The position numbers were made by a program, and so were the translations under genes. The notes beneath the pieces were generated by a model. It was not told where the DNA came from, ran no database searches, and was given only the letters and a program-made list of their open reading frames with translations. Below, piece after piece: positions 11,352-20,933 of a stretch of 64,000 nucleotides of DNA (position 1 is the stretch's first letter; every line of letters begins with the position of its first letter). Origin of the DNA: Adiantum capillus-veneris (taxonomy: Eukaryota > Streptophyta > Polypodiopsida > Polypodiales > Pteridaceae); assembly GCA_014529385.2 (NCBI GenBank), contig CM043943.1, positions 154,229,092 through 154,293,091 on the forward strand. Reading direction: 5' to 3'.

Positions 11352-11948
11352 CTATAAGTGATCTTTTAGATTTACTCTTGTTATAGATCCCACTTGCTTT
11401 AAGTACAAATAATTGTTTTCCCAATCTTGGATAAGCTGTACCTGTCGCATGAAAGGTCTTCCCAATATGATTTCATAGTTGAGTTTTTTTCCAAAGTCTA
11501 CTATGGAAAAAGTGTGTTGGTATTCAATTCCACAGGAATTAACTATCACCTTTTCAAGAAACCCTAATGGTCTCTCAATGTGTCTGTTAGCCAACTGCAA
11601 TTTCATTTGAGTTTGTTTAATGGCTGGTTGTCCCCAGGATTCCCATACTGCTTTAGTGGCTATGGTTATGCCAGATCCACTATCCAGTATCGCCATGGTT
11701 TCAATGTCATTATGTTTCACTAGGAGGGTGGTGTTTCCTTCCTCTCCTTCATAATATTCTCTGACTTTGTTCATGGGAATAGATCGAATCTCTTTGTTGT
11801 CCATTTTGTTTTTCAAATTTTCCAAATTTTTAGAGATTAAACCCATTATCCCCACCTTCTCTAGGGTTTTCTGTAAATCATTCCATAGGTATGGTCTGAG
11901 CTTTAGCAGTTCTCCCAAGGTAAGAGTGCATTGGATGGGTGTAAACAT
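11352..11948 (-). CDS. Gypsy A aspartic protease (retropepsin), canonical copy
   Basis: This is a 198-codon frame. A leader is followed by the active-site strand ETMAILDSGSGITIATKAVW, with an intact D-S-G. Strands around ERPLGFLEKVIVNS and FSIVDFGKKL come next, then the C-terminal EIILGRPFM, which matches the I-L-G-R-P signature of the family. The enzyme would act as a homodimer, processing Gag-Pol. It is flanked upstream by the charged linker protein at 12190-12693 and downstream by the pre-RT linker. Confidence 0.85.
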   Translation of the reverse strand: MFTPIQCTLTLGELLKLRPYLWNDLQKTLEKVGIMGLISKNLENLKNKMDNKEIRSIPMNKVREYYEGEEGNTTLLVKHNDIETMAILDSGSGITIATKAVWESWGQPAIKQTQMKLQLANRHIERPLGFLEKVIVNSCGIEYQHTFSIVDFGKKLNYEIILGRPFMRQVQLIQDWENNYLYLKQVGSITRVNLKDHL

Positions 11949-12189
11949 GATTGAATGAATGTTGTCTACTTCTAGGGTCTATCCAGCTCTTTTTACTTGA
12001 GTGGTCTTACACACGATGGATTCATCTTTGTTATCTCCCAAGTAAGAAGGTAATGGTTTCAAGGTCAATGGTTTTGACATTCTTGAAGCTTCCGATCCAT
12101 AATCCCCGTACAAAGATTGTACATCCACGTTCATATCAGAAGGTAGACATACTTCCTCTAGAGGACCTGACTTTAGAGTTAGGCTCCCA

Positions 12190-12693
12190 TCATTGATCTC
12201 TCACTTTTTCCCATATGTGTCCTGGCCAGTCTCCCTCCAGGAATGGAATTCCGTCTAAGGCATCTTCGTTGTTAGGCATTATACTCTCTGGTTCGTTTGG
12301 TTCAAGGTGGGGTTCTACCACCACATCAGATTTTTCTTTAGTGTCTCTCACCACAAGCTCTTCACGTTTTGCCATACTTTCAAGCTTGGGTTTTTGTTTT
12401 TCCAACATTTCTTGCGTGATTCTTACCAAATTTTGATAAGCTTCCAGCTTTGCTGCCTCCATGTCTGGAGAAGGATAGTTTTTCCATTTGTTTTTCATGT
12501 TTTGGCTTGCTTTAAGTCCTACTTGGTAGGCTTCCAAGGCGGCATTAATAGGCTCAAAAATTTTATCAACAAGAATGGATCCTCCAGATTTCATGATTGT
12601 TTCGTTAAATTCACTTCCAGTTTCATTCAACTTTTCTTGGAATAGTTTTTTTGCTTTCTCCTCGATTTCTACCCTTTGTTTTTGTTTTCTCAT
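12190..12693 (-). CDS. Charged helical linker protein between gag and protease (gypsy A)
   Basis: A 167-codon frame, rich in Lys, Glu and Gln, predicted mostly helical. Its middle matches the plus-strand frame at 51606-51989 of another element: both have S-G-G-S-(I/V)-L-V-(D/E)-K, a spaced W-x2-YP motif and a following LE-rich helix ending near Q-x2-L. The conserved pair shows this is a real, family-specific segment of these tRNA-Asp gypsy elements. I do not know its function; a gag-linked structural role is plausible from position only. Confidence 0.65.
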   Translation of the reverse strand: MRKQKQRVEIEEKAKKLFQEKLNETGSEFNETIMKSGGSILVDKIFEPINAALEAYQVGLKASQNMKNKWKNYPSPDMEAAKLEAYQNLVRITQEMLEKQKPKLESMAKREELVVRDTKEKSDVVVEPHLEPNEPESIMPNNEDALDGIPFLEGDWPGHIWEKVRDQ

Positions 12694-12930
12694 CTCATAT
12701 CTTTTGCTTCTGATCCTTTTAATTCTTTGAGAAGAAACTATTGTATTTTTTGAATCATCAGAGGAGTTGTGTTTCTTTTTCTTGGCCTAGGCTCTAGTGA
12801 TTACCTTGATTGGGACAATCGGTTCACTCTCTGATGAGCTACTAGGTATCACTTGGACTACGTTTACTACGGTTTTACCCTTGTTCAAAGGATTTTTAGG
12901 ACAATCTTCCGGAAAGTGTCCTTCCTTTTT

Positions 12931-14806
12931 TCAACATTGTATGTAATAGTCTTCAACTGGTTTGAGGTTTTTGTCAGGCTCTGGACATTCATTTTTCCAA
13001 TGAGCATCAACACCACAGTTATGACAGTTTCCTGTTCTTAGCTTCATCATGGGTCTTACCATGGGAGGTCTGACACCTTGATTAGCTACATAATACATTG
13101 GTGGGAGCTTTGGTGGACCATAAGTCACTGTTTCTTCCATTGGTGATGGATGTGGATTATACCAATCTCACTCTACCATTACTGTAGAGGAACTAGGCTT
13201 TGCATAGGGTGTAACAGGCACTAATGCTTGTTCATCTATGACTCCTTTAGAGTGCATGCACTTTACAAGCACTACATTATGTCCCGGATACGGAGGCTTT
13301 TGTCCCAGCACAGGTTGAGGTCTTTCCATACCCATTGGTGGTCTTTGAGCTTGGGCCATATGAGGCTGATATCTGTACATGGGTTGCTTGTGGCCTCATG
13401 GGCACGTACTGAACATTCCCATCATACTTTAGTCTCAAGTAGCACTCGTGGGTCTCATGGTTGGTCCATTTACCCTCAATTGCACACCATTTTTGTGGAC
13501 TAATTGGTTGTCCCTGTGGAGGTATCCCTTGTCCTAGTCCCCTTATAGGTGCTTTTTGCATGTTGTCCATCATGCCGTTCATCCTTTTTAGCATATCTTC
13601 GATATCTGAGAGTGATGTTGCAGTAGCCGTTCCCACTTGTGTTGGTTTAGTGGATTTTTTTTTCTCGCTTTGTTTATCCTTAGGGACATCTTCTTCATTG
13701 AAAATTTTGCAATTGTCTCCTAAGTCAATAGCATCTGACACACACGCTTCTAGGGTTGTATGATTTTTACTATAGAGTATAGCATGAAGTTGTTTGTTTA
13801 GCAGCCCCTCCAGAAACAAAGATACAAGTTATTCTTTTGCAGGTATCTCCAGCTCTGGGCATCTGGCAATGTTGTATTTTTTTATTCGAGTTGCACAATC
13901 CCTAACAGACTCACCATGTTTCTATTTAAAGTTGTAGATTTGAGCTACCATATTATGTTTGATCCCTGTTTTGGAACAAGCAGCTACAAATACTTGAACT
14001 AATGTGTTCAAGTCCATTATTGACCTTGGTGGAATGTTTTGGAACCATGTTAGTGCTTTTCCTTCTAGTGTCATTCCAAACCCCTCGAATTGAGTATGGA
14101 AATCAAATATACATTTTGCTCTTAGCACTTGCTTAAAGCTTGCTAAGTGGTCATATGGATCCCTTGATCCACTGTATTTTTTGACCCATTTCTGAAAATT
14201 AGCTGGTCTGACACGTTTGTTTGGTTCAACTCCAGGTCTTCTGGCAGTTGGTCCTGTTACGAGTCCTTCAAACCAGTTTGTTGGAAATAGTGACTCATGT
14301 AGCCCTAGACTAGCCTTAGTGTCATCCGGTTTTTTACGTGATGAGGTGGTTTCTAGTTTCTTTATATTACTCTCATATGATATCTCACAGTGTTCATCTC
14401 TTGGAATTGTCTCTAGTCCTTGCCCCAATGTCCAATCCCAAATGGAATACCCTTGTTATTTGGTTTGTTCTACCTCCTCAGGAGTCATCATAACAAAGTT
14501 GTTGTTATAACAATCCCTAAACAAGTAGGTTGGTAGGTCCGTTGATCCCTTATCTTTGATCTTGCAGATATAGATGATCTTCATGGCCGTTAGTTGTCTT
14601 GGTCTGGCATGCAAAGTCCACAAAATATCTTTGATGTTTCTATCTTCCCAACAATAGACCCCGATCCTAGGATTATCCGTACTAAGCCGTTTCAAAGGCT
14701 TCAAGTCTACTTGATTGTATTCCTCAAATTCTAAAGTTGGTGGTTCTTCTTTTGCTAACATATCTGGGATTATGGTGTTTACTTCTAACTCCCATTTGTC
14801 TATCAT
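12931..14806 (-). pseudogene. Gypsy A gag: capsid-type domain and zinc knuckle
   Basis: The first segment (14456-14806) is acidic, with no known fold. The second (13922-14428) has the Retrotrans_gag pattern: FQKWVKKYSGSRDPYDHLAS, then a GMTLEGKALTWFQNIP block. The third (13277-13819) continues the capsid tail with LNKQLHAIL and a Pro/Gly-rich region. The last (12931-13140) has a zinc knuckle CHNCGVDAHWKNEC (CX2CX4HX4C) for nucleic-acid binding. Frameshifts or stops separate the four segments. Gag would form the particle and package element RNA. Confidence 0.8.
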
Positions 14807-14929
14807 GTCAGGTTTTTCAATTTGTAAATATCGAACTCAATACCATGGTCATCAATGCGAATAGCATACTCCTCGTTAGGGTCCAAGTAAACCTGGGCTC
14901 CATGACGGTTAGTCTTGTAAGAAGATAAT

Positions 14930-16590
14930 ATATGCTTATAGCGCACTATCGTTCCGGTTTGTGAGTAAGTCGAGTAAGAAGAAATTTCGGATGTTGACTA
15001 GAGGTTTCCCCGAGTATGCCCCACTTTCCTAGTACATGACCAGATCTAAGGTTCATATAGACTTATGAAGCCCTAGATAGAGTACTCACCTTTGGGTTGA
15101 CATGTCGTCAATTTCCACTTGATTCAATTGCAACTTCCTGTCAAGCCACTGATTCCTTGTCTCCAACCTGATTCCCATACAAATTTCATCAAGTTAGCTA
15201 TTCTTCTATGAAGACAGTAGAGTTTTTGATAACTCTCGTGATTGGTCTCTATGTATCACTTAAAATTGAGCTATGGGAGTCAAAATTTGACTTTTAGATT
15301 CGACTTTAGCAAAAATTCAAAGGTTTGATATGCAACCTGAACCCAAAATGGCCCTATGGCTTTATATTATGTTGGTCTAACACTGGATAAGTTCAAAAGT
15401 CAAAATGGATGTCTCTAGATAGCAAAAGTAAATAATCGTGATTATTTAGTTTTGTCAGTTTTTTGCACTTTTTGGATTGGTTTAGCAAGTATACAACTTG
15501 TTAAAGTCTCTAAACAAGTTTCAACAAGTTTGGACAAATATGATCAAGTTTATCAACTGTTTTGTGTCCGCGGACTCTAATTTCGAGAATCTGGCTTAAG
15601 TCTCACTTTTGGGATTCAAATTTCACCAAAATTGATATGTTACTACTGACAAATTTTTGCATATTTTTGGTCAACTGAGCATGTATACATGTTTATCACA
15701 TCAATATAAGCCTATGAATCAATTTTCCACAAGTTTGGACAATTTTTTTCCCAATCTACACTCAAGATTCAAGCAGTCAGTACAAACTTTAGTTTTCACC
15801 CAGTTTAGTGATCCAAATCTCTAGGGCCTTTACAAAAGTTGTTTGTACACATACAATGAGTCAATGGCATGAACCTTGGTCAATTTAGAGCAGAAAGTTA
15901 ATAATCACGATTATTAACTTCAGATTTGAAATGAATACTTTTTTGCATTTTTTTCAAAGATAGTCTTTATGTGAGCTATTTTAAGCATATGAATCAAGTC
16001 AAAACTTAATTTGGCCTAAAATGTCAAGAAAAGTAAATAATCGAAGTTTTAGCCACTCTTGAAATTTTTACCTCGAAGTGTCTTTGAGCTTACGAACTGG
16101 TTTAGACAACTCTTAAGCTTACTCTCCAGTCCGATTGAGTGGTTTCGAGTCTTTTCGAGCTATTTCTAGCCATAGACCTGAAATTATGCAACTTCCAATA
16201 ACAACTCATACTTGATTATTTGAGAGAGAGCAATGTTATGAAATCCACCTCGGATCCTACTTACCCTACTCCTAGATTCTCATGTAATGGGGTTGTGAAA
16301 AGTATCCACAAACACTCATTTTCTTGTGTTTTATGTTTTTCTGAGCACTTATCTTAAGACTTGTCTTGTCTACCAATCATTCTCAAAATCCTAATCTAAT
16401 TCTATAATCCTACAATCCTAAAGGCACTCAGCAAGTACGATTACTTTGAAGATACCTCTACACAGCAAAAGACGACAATCTTAAGCTATACGGTTTCTAA
16501 AAGAAAGTTTTGAACTATAGGAAAACCTAGAGGAAGTTAAAGGATAACTTCACAAGACGCTCATGTTTTTCCTAGTTTAGGTCTCTTCGA
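14930..16590 (-). other. Gypsy A leader, non-coding, between PBS and gag
   Basis: About 1.66 kb without a credible coding frame, lying between the tRNA-Asp primer site and the first gag segment. It carries family-1 palindromes at 15428-15449 and 15897-15918, and a half-site (GTAAATAATCGAAG) from 16033. Long leaders are typical of Athila/Tat-type elements. Confidence 0.7.
15428..15918. repeat. Two 22-bp palindromes, family 1 (gypsy A leader)
   Basis: Copies at 15428-15449 and 15897-15918 have the centre AATCGTGATT or AATCACGATT flanked by GT(A/T)A and its complement. They match the three copies at 4126-4701. A half-site begins at 16033 and another weak half (ATCGCAATTATTAAC) lies at 16946-16960 inside the LTR. 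Confidence 0.85.
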
Positions 16591-16608
16591 TCCCTGGCAA
16601 CGGCGCCA
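16591..16608 (-). promoter_or_regulatory. Primer binding site for tRNA-Asp
   Basis: The minus strand reads TGGCGCCGTTGCCAGGGA, beginning two bases after the LTR end. It is complementary to the 3' end of plant tRNA-Asp with one mismatch. It primes minus-strand cDNA synthesis and fixes the element's orientation and LTR boundary. Confidence 0.9.
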
Positions 16609-16610
16609 AA

Positions 16611-17476
16611 TGTGGGATGCATGTCTAACCTCACCATCCTATCTTATTGCACTATTAGCGAGAACCACGATTAATTTGTCAAACCATGGGATGAAGCTGA
16701 CTTGACTAGTGCATAGAAGCTACAAGAGGGTGTCAATCCCTTGGAAAACAACTAACAACTCGCATCTAACTCAAGCTACACTCAAGTGACTGAAATCACC
16801 AAAAATCAATCGCTCATCGGTAAATAAATCACGTTCGTTACAACATCAAATGACATCCAACTGTAACAAAACTTCTAGGACATGTTTATAAGACCTAATC
16901 ACACATGCTTATGGTCTCAAATCCAACTTTAGGTCAAGTTTCAAAATCGCAATTATTAACAGCAGTGGATTTTTGACCTAGTTGTTTCCGACCCAGAATG
17001 CATCTCTAAATGCTTAGCAATGATGCCCCAATACCTCACCTATGCTCAGTTTTCAATTTAGAAGTGTAAATTCCTAGTTATGATGAAATTAGGCCGCGGG
17101 TCGGCAATGCCAAAAGCTATGGAATACTGTGAACTGCTTACGTTAATGCGTAGAGCTTCTACCTATGATTGTAATGCAACAAACGCGACTGCAATGTGAC
17201 AACCTGGGAGGGAGTAGGAAGAGTGAGAAGGAGAGGAGTGAGTGCCATTAGCTCACGCTGTGTATTTCTTATCCAAAAACTTACAAAAATTGATTTTTAT
17301 ACCTTAGCCAAGTTTTTTGGGTGGTCAAAACTAATAATCTGGAGCTCTACCAAAGCTGGATAATGACTAGCTGATACAATCTAGAAGCTTGTAGCCCCGG
17401 CTCATTAATACAGAGTTTATCCGAGAAAATAGGAGTTAGAATATTCCTGATTTATCAAAATAATAAATGTTTTACA
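16611..17476 (-). mobile_element. 5' LTR of gypsy A
   Basis: The 3' boundary is firm: the minus strand ends ...GCATCCCACA two bases before the primer site. The 5' boundary at about 17476 (minus strand TGTAAAAC...) is inferred from the TG...CA rule and is less sure. A TATA-like box TATAAAAA lies on the minus strand at 17294-17301, in the right place for a U3 promoter. No coding sequence is present. Confidence 0.65.
17294..17301 (-). promoter_or_regulatory. Probable LTR TATA box (gypsy A)
   Basis: The minus strand reads AAGGTATAAAAATC within the LTR, about 690 bases before its 3' end. It is followed downstream by CT-rich sequence, as expected for an RNA polymerase II start region. Confidence 0.5.
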
Positions 17477-17806
17477 AAGAGAACTCCGAAAAATGATGTC
17501 CGTGTTAGCTCGCTACTAACACTCCCAAATAGTGTAGGTGTCTTGAGGCCATCCAATGATTGAAATCGTACCTTGTAATTTGAAAATGTGTCTATAATTT
17601 GCAATGAAATAGTTTTGTCTTGTCTCATGTCCATTGTCTTGAACTTCATGCTACTTATTACATTGAAGTTGTCAAAGTGATGAGAGAGATGTGAATTTTA
17701 ACATTGTGAATGTTGAACATTGATTGTACCATCAATTGTAGTTTTTTAATCAATGTGTATCTATCATTTTGATCTAATATTTTATTATTGTGTGATTCAA
17801 CAAGAA
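17477..17806. other. Spacer between gypsy A LTR and hAT accessory gene remnant
   Basis: AT-rich, no convincing frame. The end (CAACAAG just before ATG at 17807) looks like a splice acceptor, similar to the AG-ATATGG context before the two genes of the intact hAT. It may hold a 5' UTR intron. Confidence 0.35.
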
Positions 17807-18604
17807 ATGTCATCCCCATACGCTCCTCCCAATGTCGACGGTGAGCTCGACCACGAGGAGTCTCAATGCATTCTCAGAGAGGAGAGCTTGCATTACGGGG
17901 CTCAAGACCTCTCCTTATTCTTTGTCAAGGCCGCAAAGCCCGAGGGTTTGGAGGGCGAACCAATAAATTGGAGAACGTACGCAAGTGCTGTCCCTCCTTT
18001 TTTATGAAAGATGTACTATTCAGGAGGTCAGGTCATGCCAAGGAAACAGCACCATTGAAAATCTTAGATTTTCAACACAAAGGGCTCATGCATGTGTTGC
18101 TTCTATGCTTCATCTAGAAGAAGTGCTGTCACCTAATAATAATCAAGTTGCCATGTATTTCATCTAGCAGGTCTTCGTGCAAGATATATTGAAAAAGCAC
18201 GTCCTTTGGACAGATCGTCCTTTCAACAATGGTGTCATACTTGGAAGAGCTAAAGAAAGGGCACAAGCGCATTGTGGGGAGGCAGGTCCACCTGCACAAA
18301 AGAGGCCAGTGGTGCTCCTACCAGATGAGCATGAACAAATCGTTAATATCGCATCTCAGGGGGCTACACTAGCCAGCCAAGGAGAGACCGTTCTCTCGCT
18401 ACAAGAGAAGTTGGCAGCCAAAGAAGCAGAAGTAGTTGTTTTATCACAAAAACTTGCCAGATACGAAGCGTGATATGGTCCTCAGTCTCCCTTGCCTGAG
18501 GAGGCAGGACCAAGTCACGAGGCAGATATTCAAGAAACAGTGGATATGCTTGAGGAAGCATTGAACACAGATCTTGAAGAAGTGGTGGATATCACAGTTT
18601 GTTA
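17807..18604 (+). pseudogene. hAT-associated coiled-coil accessory gene, old copy
   Basis: Paralogue of the gene at 23329-24035. Shared landmarks in order: an acidic start with E-x2-AQ or EESQ, GAQDLS or GQADLS, G-E-P, K-x-C-P-x-F, AKETAPLKILDFQHKGL, then PNNNQVAMYFI, RPVVLLPDE, LASQGET and a C-terminal coiled coil. This copy has frame changes near 17960 and 18090, a TAG at 18166-18168 where the paralogue has Gln (CAG), and a TGA at 18471-18473. The open frame continues to a TAA at about 18604. Function unknown. It is probably the left remnant of an older hAT copy whose transposase lies at 38.7-39.85 kb. Confidence 0.75.
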
Positions 18605-18867
18605 AAGATATTGTACACTGTAGTTGGAAATTTTAATGGCAAATTACCCCATCCTTTATTAAGATGCATTGTATTCTCTCTATGTTTATGGCAATGAATT
18701 CATTTTGGAGTTGCTAATTGATGACTTTGTTGAGAGTTTGGTTTGTAGATGTCATTTTGTTTAGGATATGTTAATGTTATTTTATTTTGGTTGCCACATC
18801 ATGTCCTCAATACTTATGTTTATGCGAACTCTCCTCAATACTTGAAAAAACTTAATGGAGAAGACTT
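18605..18867. other. 3' flank of old hAT accessory gene
   Basis: AT-rich sequence with no frame worth calling. In the intact hAT the matching interval separates the 3' ends of accessory gene and transposase, so this is probably the intergenic spacer into which element X inserted. Confidence 0.4.
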
Positions 18868-18908
18868 CATTAGGAAAGGAATGGGGTCTAAGGGGGGCTC
18901 TTTATATG
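18868..18908 (+). repeat. Left terminal inverted repeat of candidate element X
   Basis: Matches the reverse complement of 38538-38578 at about 78 percent over 41 bp. Its outer limit is where similarity stops. Confidence 0.45.
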
Positions 18909-19475
18909 CCATGGGATTAAAAAGGAGATTATGGAAGGGGCAAATGGGTGGATGCCATGTGGAGTGAAATGGTGGGTATGGAAAGGCCTAAAAGTAAGTT
19001 GTCAAACTTGTACTCTTTTATAAAATACAAAGAAAAAATCTTTTATAAATTCAAAAAAATAAACTTTTCTCTAAATAGTTGAGTAAAAAACAATACTTTC
19101 TCTCTCTAGTGGCTGTCAGTTTCTCCCCCCCTCTCTCCTAAAATGGGGTCCCTTCAAAAATGTGTTGATCATTTCCTCCCTCTCTCTCTACTGTACCATC
19201 TCTAACTCCTCTTCATTTCACCTTGCAAGAGTTGCTTCTCTTTCCTTCCCTTCAGTTTTTCCTCCCAAAAGCTTTGCAGTAAAATTTTGAACCTCGTTTC
19301 CCTCCTTAAGCTTAGTGCATTCTCCTCAAGCTTGTTGGATTCTCCTCAAGACAAAGTTCTCCATTTCTCCATGAGCCTCACTAAACACCTCTACCTAAAG
19401 TTGAAGATCTACAGCATATCCTTCTGCTAGACCATCGCTCTTTCTTTCCTCAACAAGTTTCCTGCTCCTTCTCCA
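18909..19475 (+). other. X left arm: CT-rich, promoter-like spacer before gene A
   Basis: No coding frame. CT-rich tracts (for example TTTCTCTCTCTAGTGG near 19100 and CTCCCTCTCTCTCTACTG near 19180) precede gene A. A mirrored arrangement with long CT runs on the minus strand lies upstream of gene D near 38000. Confidence 0.4.
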
Positions 19476-19696
19476 TTGTGCTCTCTAGAGAGGATCTACT
19501 TTCCTCTCAAGCTTTGTAACATTATCTTTCCTATTAAGCCAACAAGCAGGTGGAGCAGTATAGAAGTAAGTGGCATCCTTCGTCTTGATGTACCATCAAG
19601 AATCTTGCTTTATACAACTGAGAACATGGATGTGCAATCTCTAATCATAAGTGTTTGTTTGTAGGTTGTGCCACTATTCCCCATGAAGACGACAGT
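19476..19696 (+). pseudogene. Gene A, 5' exon(s), cut off by the hAT insertion
   Basis: A possible exon ends at 19566, before a GTAAGT donor (AGTATAGAA-GTAAGT). An acceptor TTTGTAG precedes 19667, and the second exon runs into the target site ACGACAGT at 19689-19696, where the hAT sits. The exon resumes at 29847. Whether this part is coding or 5' UTR is uncertain: joined frames are short or stop quickly. The protein is not recognised. Confidence 0.35.
19689..19696. repeat. Target-site duplication, left copy (hAT)
   Basis: ACGACAGT immediately precedes the hAT end CTGGGTTGCATT. The identical 8 bases follow the right end, at 29839-29846. Confidence 0.9.
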
Positions 19697-20933
19697 CTGG
19701 GTTGCATTATTCGTTATTCAAGAGACGTATAATATGCGAATAATGGGCGTATTATTCGTTTATATAAATTATACGGCCGTATTATACGGTGCCACATCAG
19801 CATAAACGGCTAATCGTATAACTTCTTGTCTTTTCGATCGAAATAATTTTCAAACGAAAATTATAACGATCGAATATGTTAGTATATATAGCAGCACGCA
19901 ACAGGCCTTATACCAGCTTTCACAGTCAGTGTTTTCCATATGAGTACTCTCACCAAACGATCAAAAAAAGTAATTTGTAAAAAAATGAAACAAGTCGAAT
20001 TTAATAAAAATTCGAAATTCAATAGAATTTTAAGTTTTGTGATTTAAATATATGAATTTGTTTTGAAAAACTTAGTAAATAGTTGAAAGTTTGTATTTTT
20101 TGAAGAGTTTAATCTCTCACCTGATACAAACTGTAATTATAAGAATCACTTGTCAATGTGTTCAATTAATTGACACTTGAAAGTGACTAATAAAAAAAAA
20201 GTAAGATATTATCGTTGTGTGTAGAGTATACTCTCACATGAGATAATTAGTTTAAAAATATAATTATATAAAAATTAATTTTATGTAATTTAAAGTTCGA
20301 TTTTGATGTGTAGAGATTTTCTCTCACTTCAAAATGAATATAATGACAAAAATTTATATTTTTACGTTTTGTGTAGAGCTATTCACACTGCTATGCTCTC
20401 ACTAGAGTAAAAATTTAGGAAAAACATGTCCAAAAATATTGATATTCTCTTATCTTTATTTGGAGTGCAAAATCTACCATACTATGTGAGAGCATACACA
20501 TGCTCCCATTGTAGATAGATAATCGCTTAAAAATCTATGGTAAAGTGTAAGAACTTTTTGTTCGCACTTTACATAGATACAATAATTATCAAGTATTGTA
20601 AGTGATTATCGTTTTGACATTTAAAAATGTCACTTATAGCTCTTGTATGTATAACAATTTATAATGATAATCATTTTAATACTTGATTTAATTGTAATTA
20701 TTGATTATCGTAATGTGTTAAAGCTACAAGCTTGCACTTTAGATAAATCGATGCAATTTATATGTAATCCAATGGTATTGTTTTTTATTATTGTATTTTT
20801 GTTCAATCATTGTTTTTAATTATTTTAATTTCGTTCAATCATTGTTAGCTAAATTAATTTAATGTTTTAATTGATTTTGATTATGAAAATGATTATTGAC
20901 TTTGTTTTTACTAGCAAATTACTTTTGTGCATC
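19697..20933 (+). promoter_or_regulatory. hAT left end: subterminal repeats and 5' region
   Basis: Non-coding. The terminal 170 bp is full of CG-containing motifs (ATTATTCG, ATACGGCC, TTTTCGATCGAAA at 19831-19843, CGATCGA at 19867). Inward, GTGTAGAG...CTCTCAC motifs recur near 20219, 20308 and 20372, with a related copy near 20115. They match, in inverted orientation, the motifs at 29229-29510. Such clusters are the usual binding sites of hAT transposases. Confidence 0.7.

Larger units (their letters stand above)
6132..17476 (-). mobile_element. Ty3/gypsy LTR retrotransposon 'A', tRNA-Asp primed, decayed
   Basis: Read on the minus strand the order is LTR (17476-16611), PBS (16608-16591), leader, gag, a charged linker protein, protease, a second linker, RT, RNase H, integrase with a GPF/Y-type tail, then a second protease-like domain and a basic tail. 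The order protease-RT-RNase H-integrase defines Ty3/gypsy. The PBS complementary to tRNA-Asp is typical of plant Athila/Tat elements. Most domains are complete but separated by frameshifts and stops. No matching 3' LTR was found, so the 3' end at about 6132 is where coding sequence stops. Confidence 0.85.

Noticed and set aside
16591-16608. Part of a tRNA-Asp gene
   Set aside because: Only the 18 bases complementary to the tRNA end are present, next to an LTR end. It is a primer site, as is 47703-47720.
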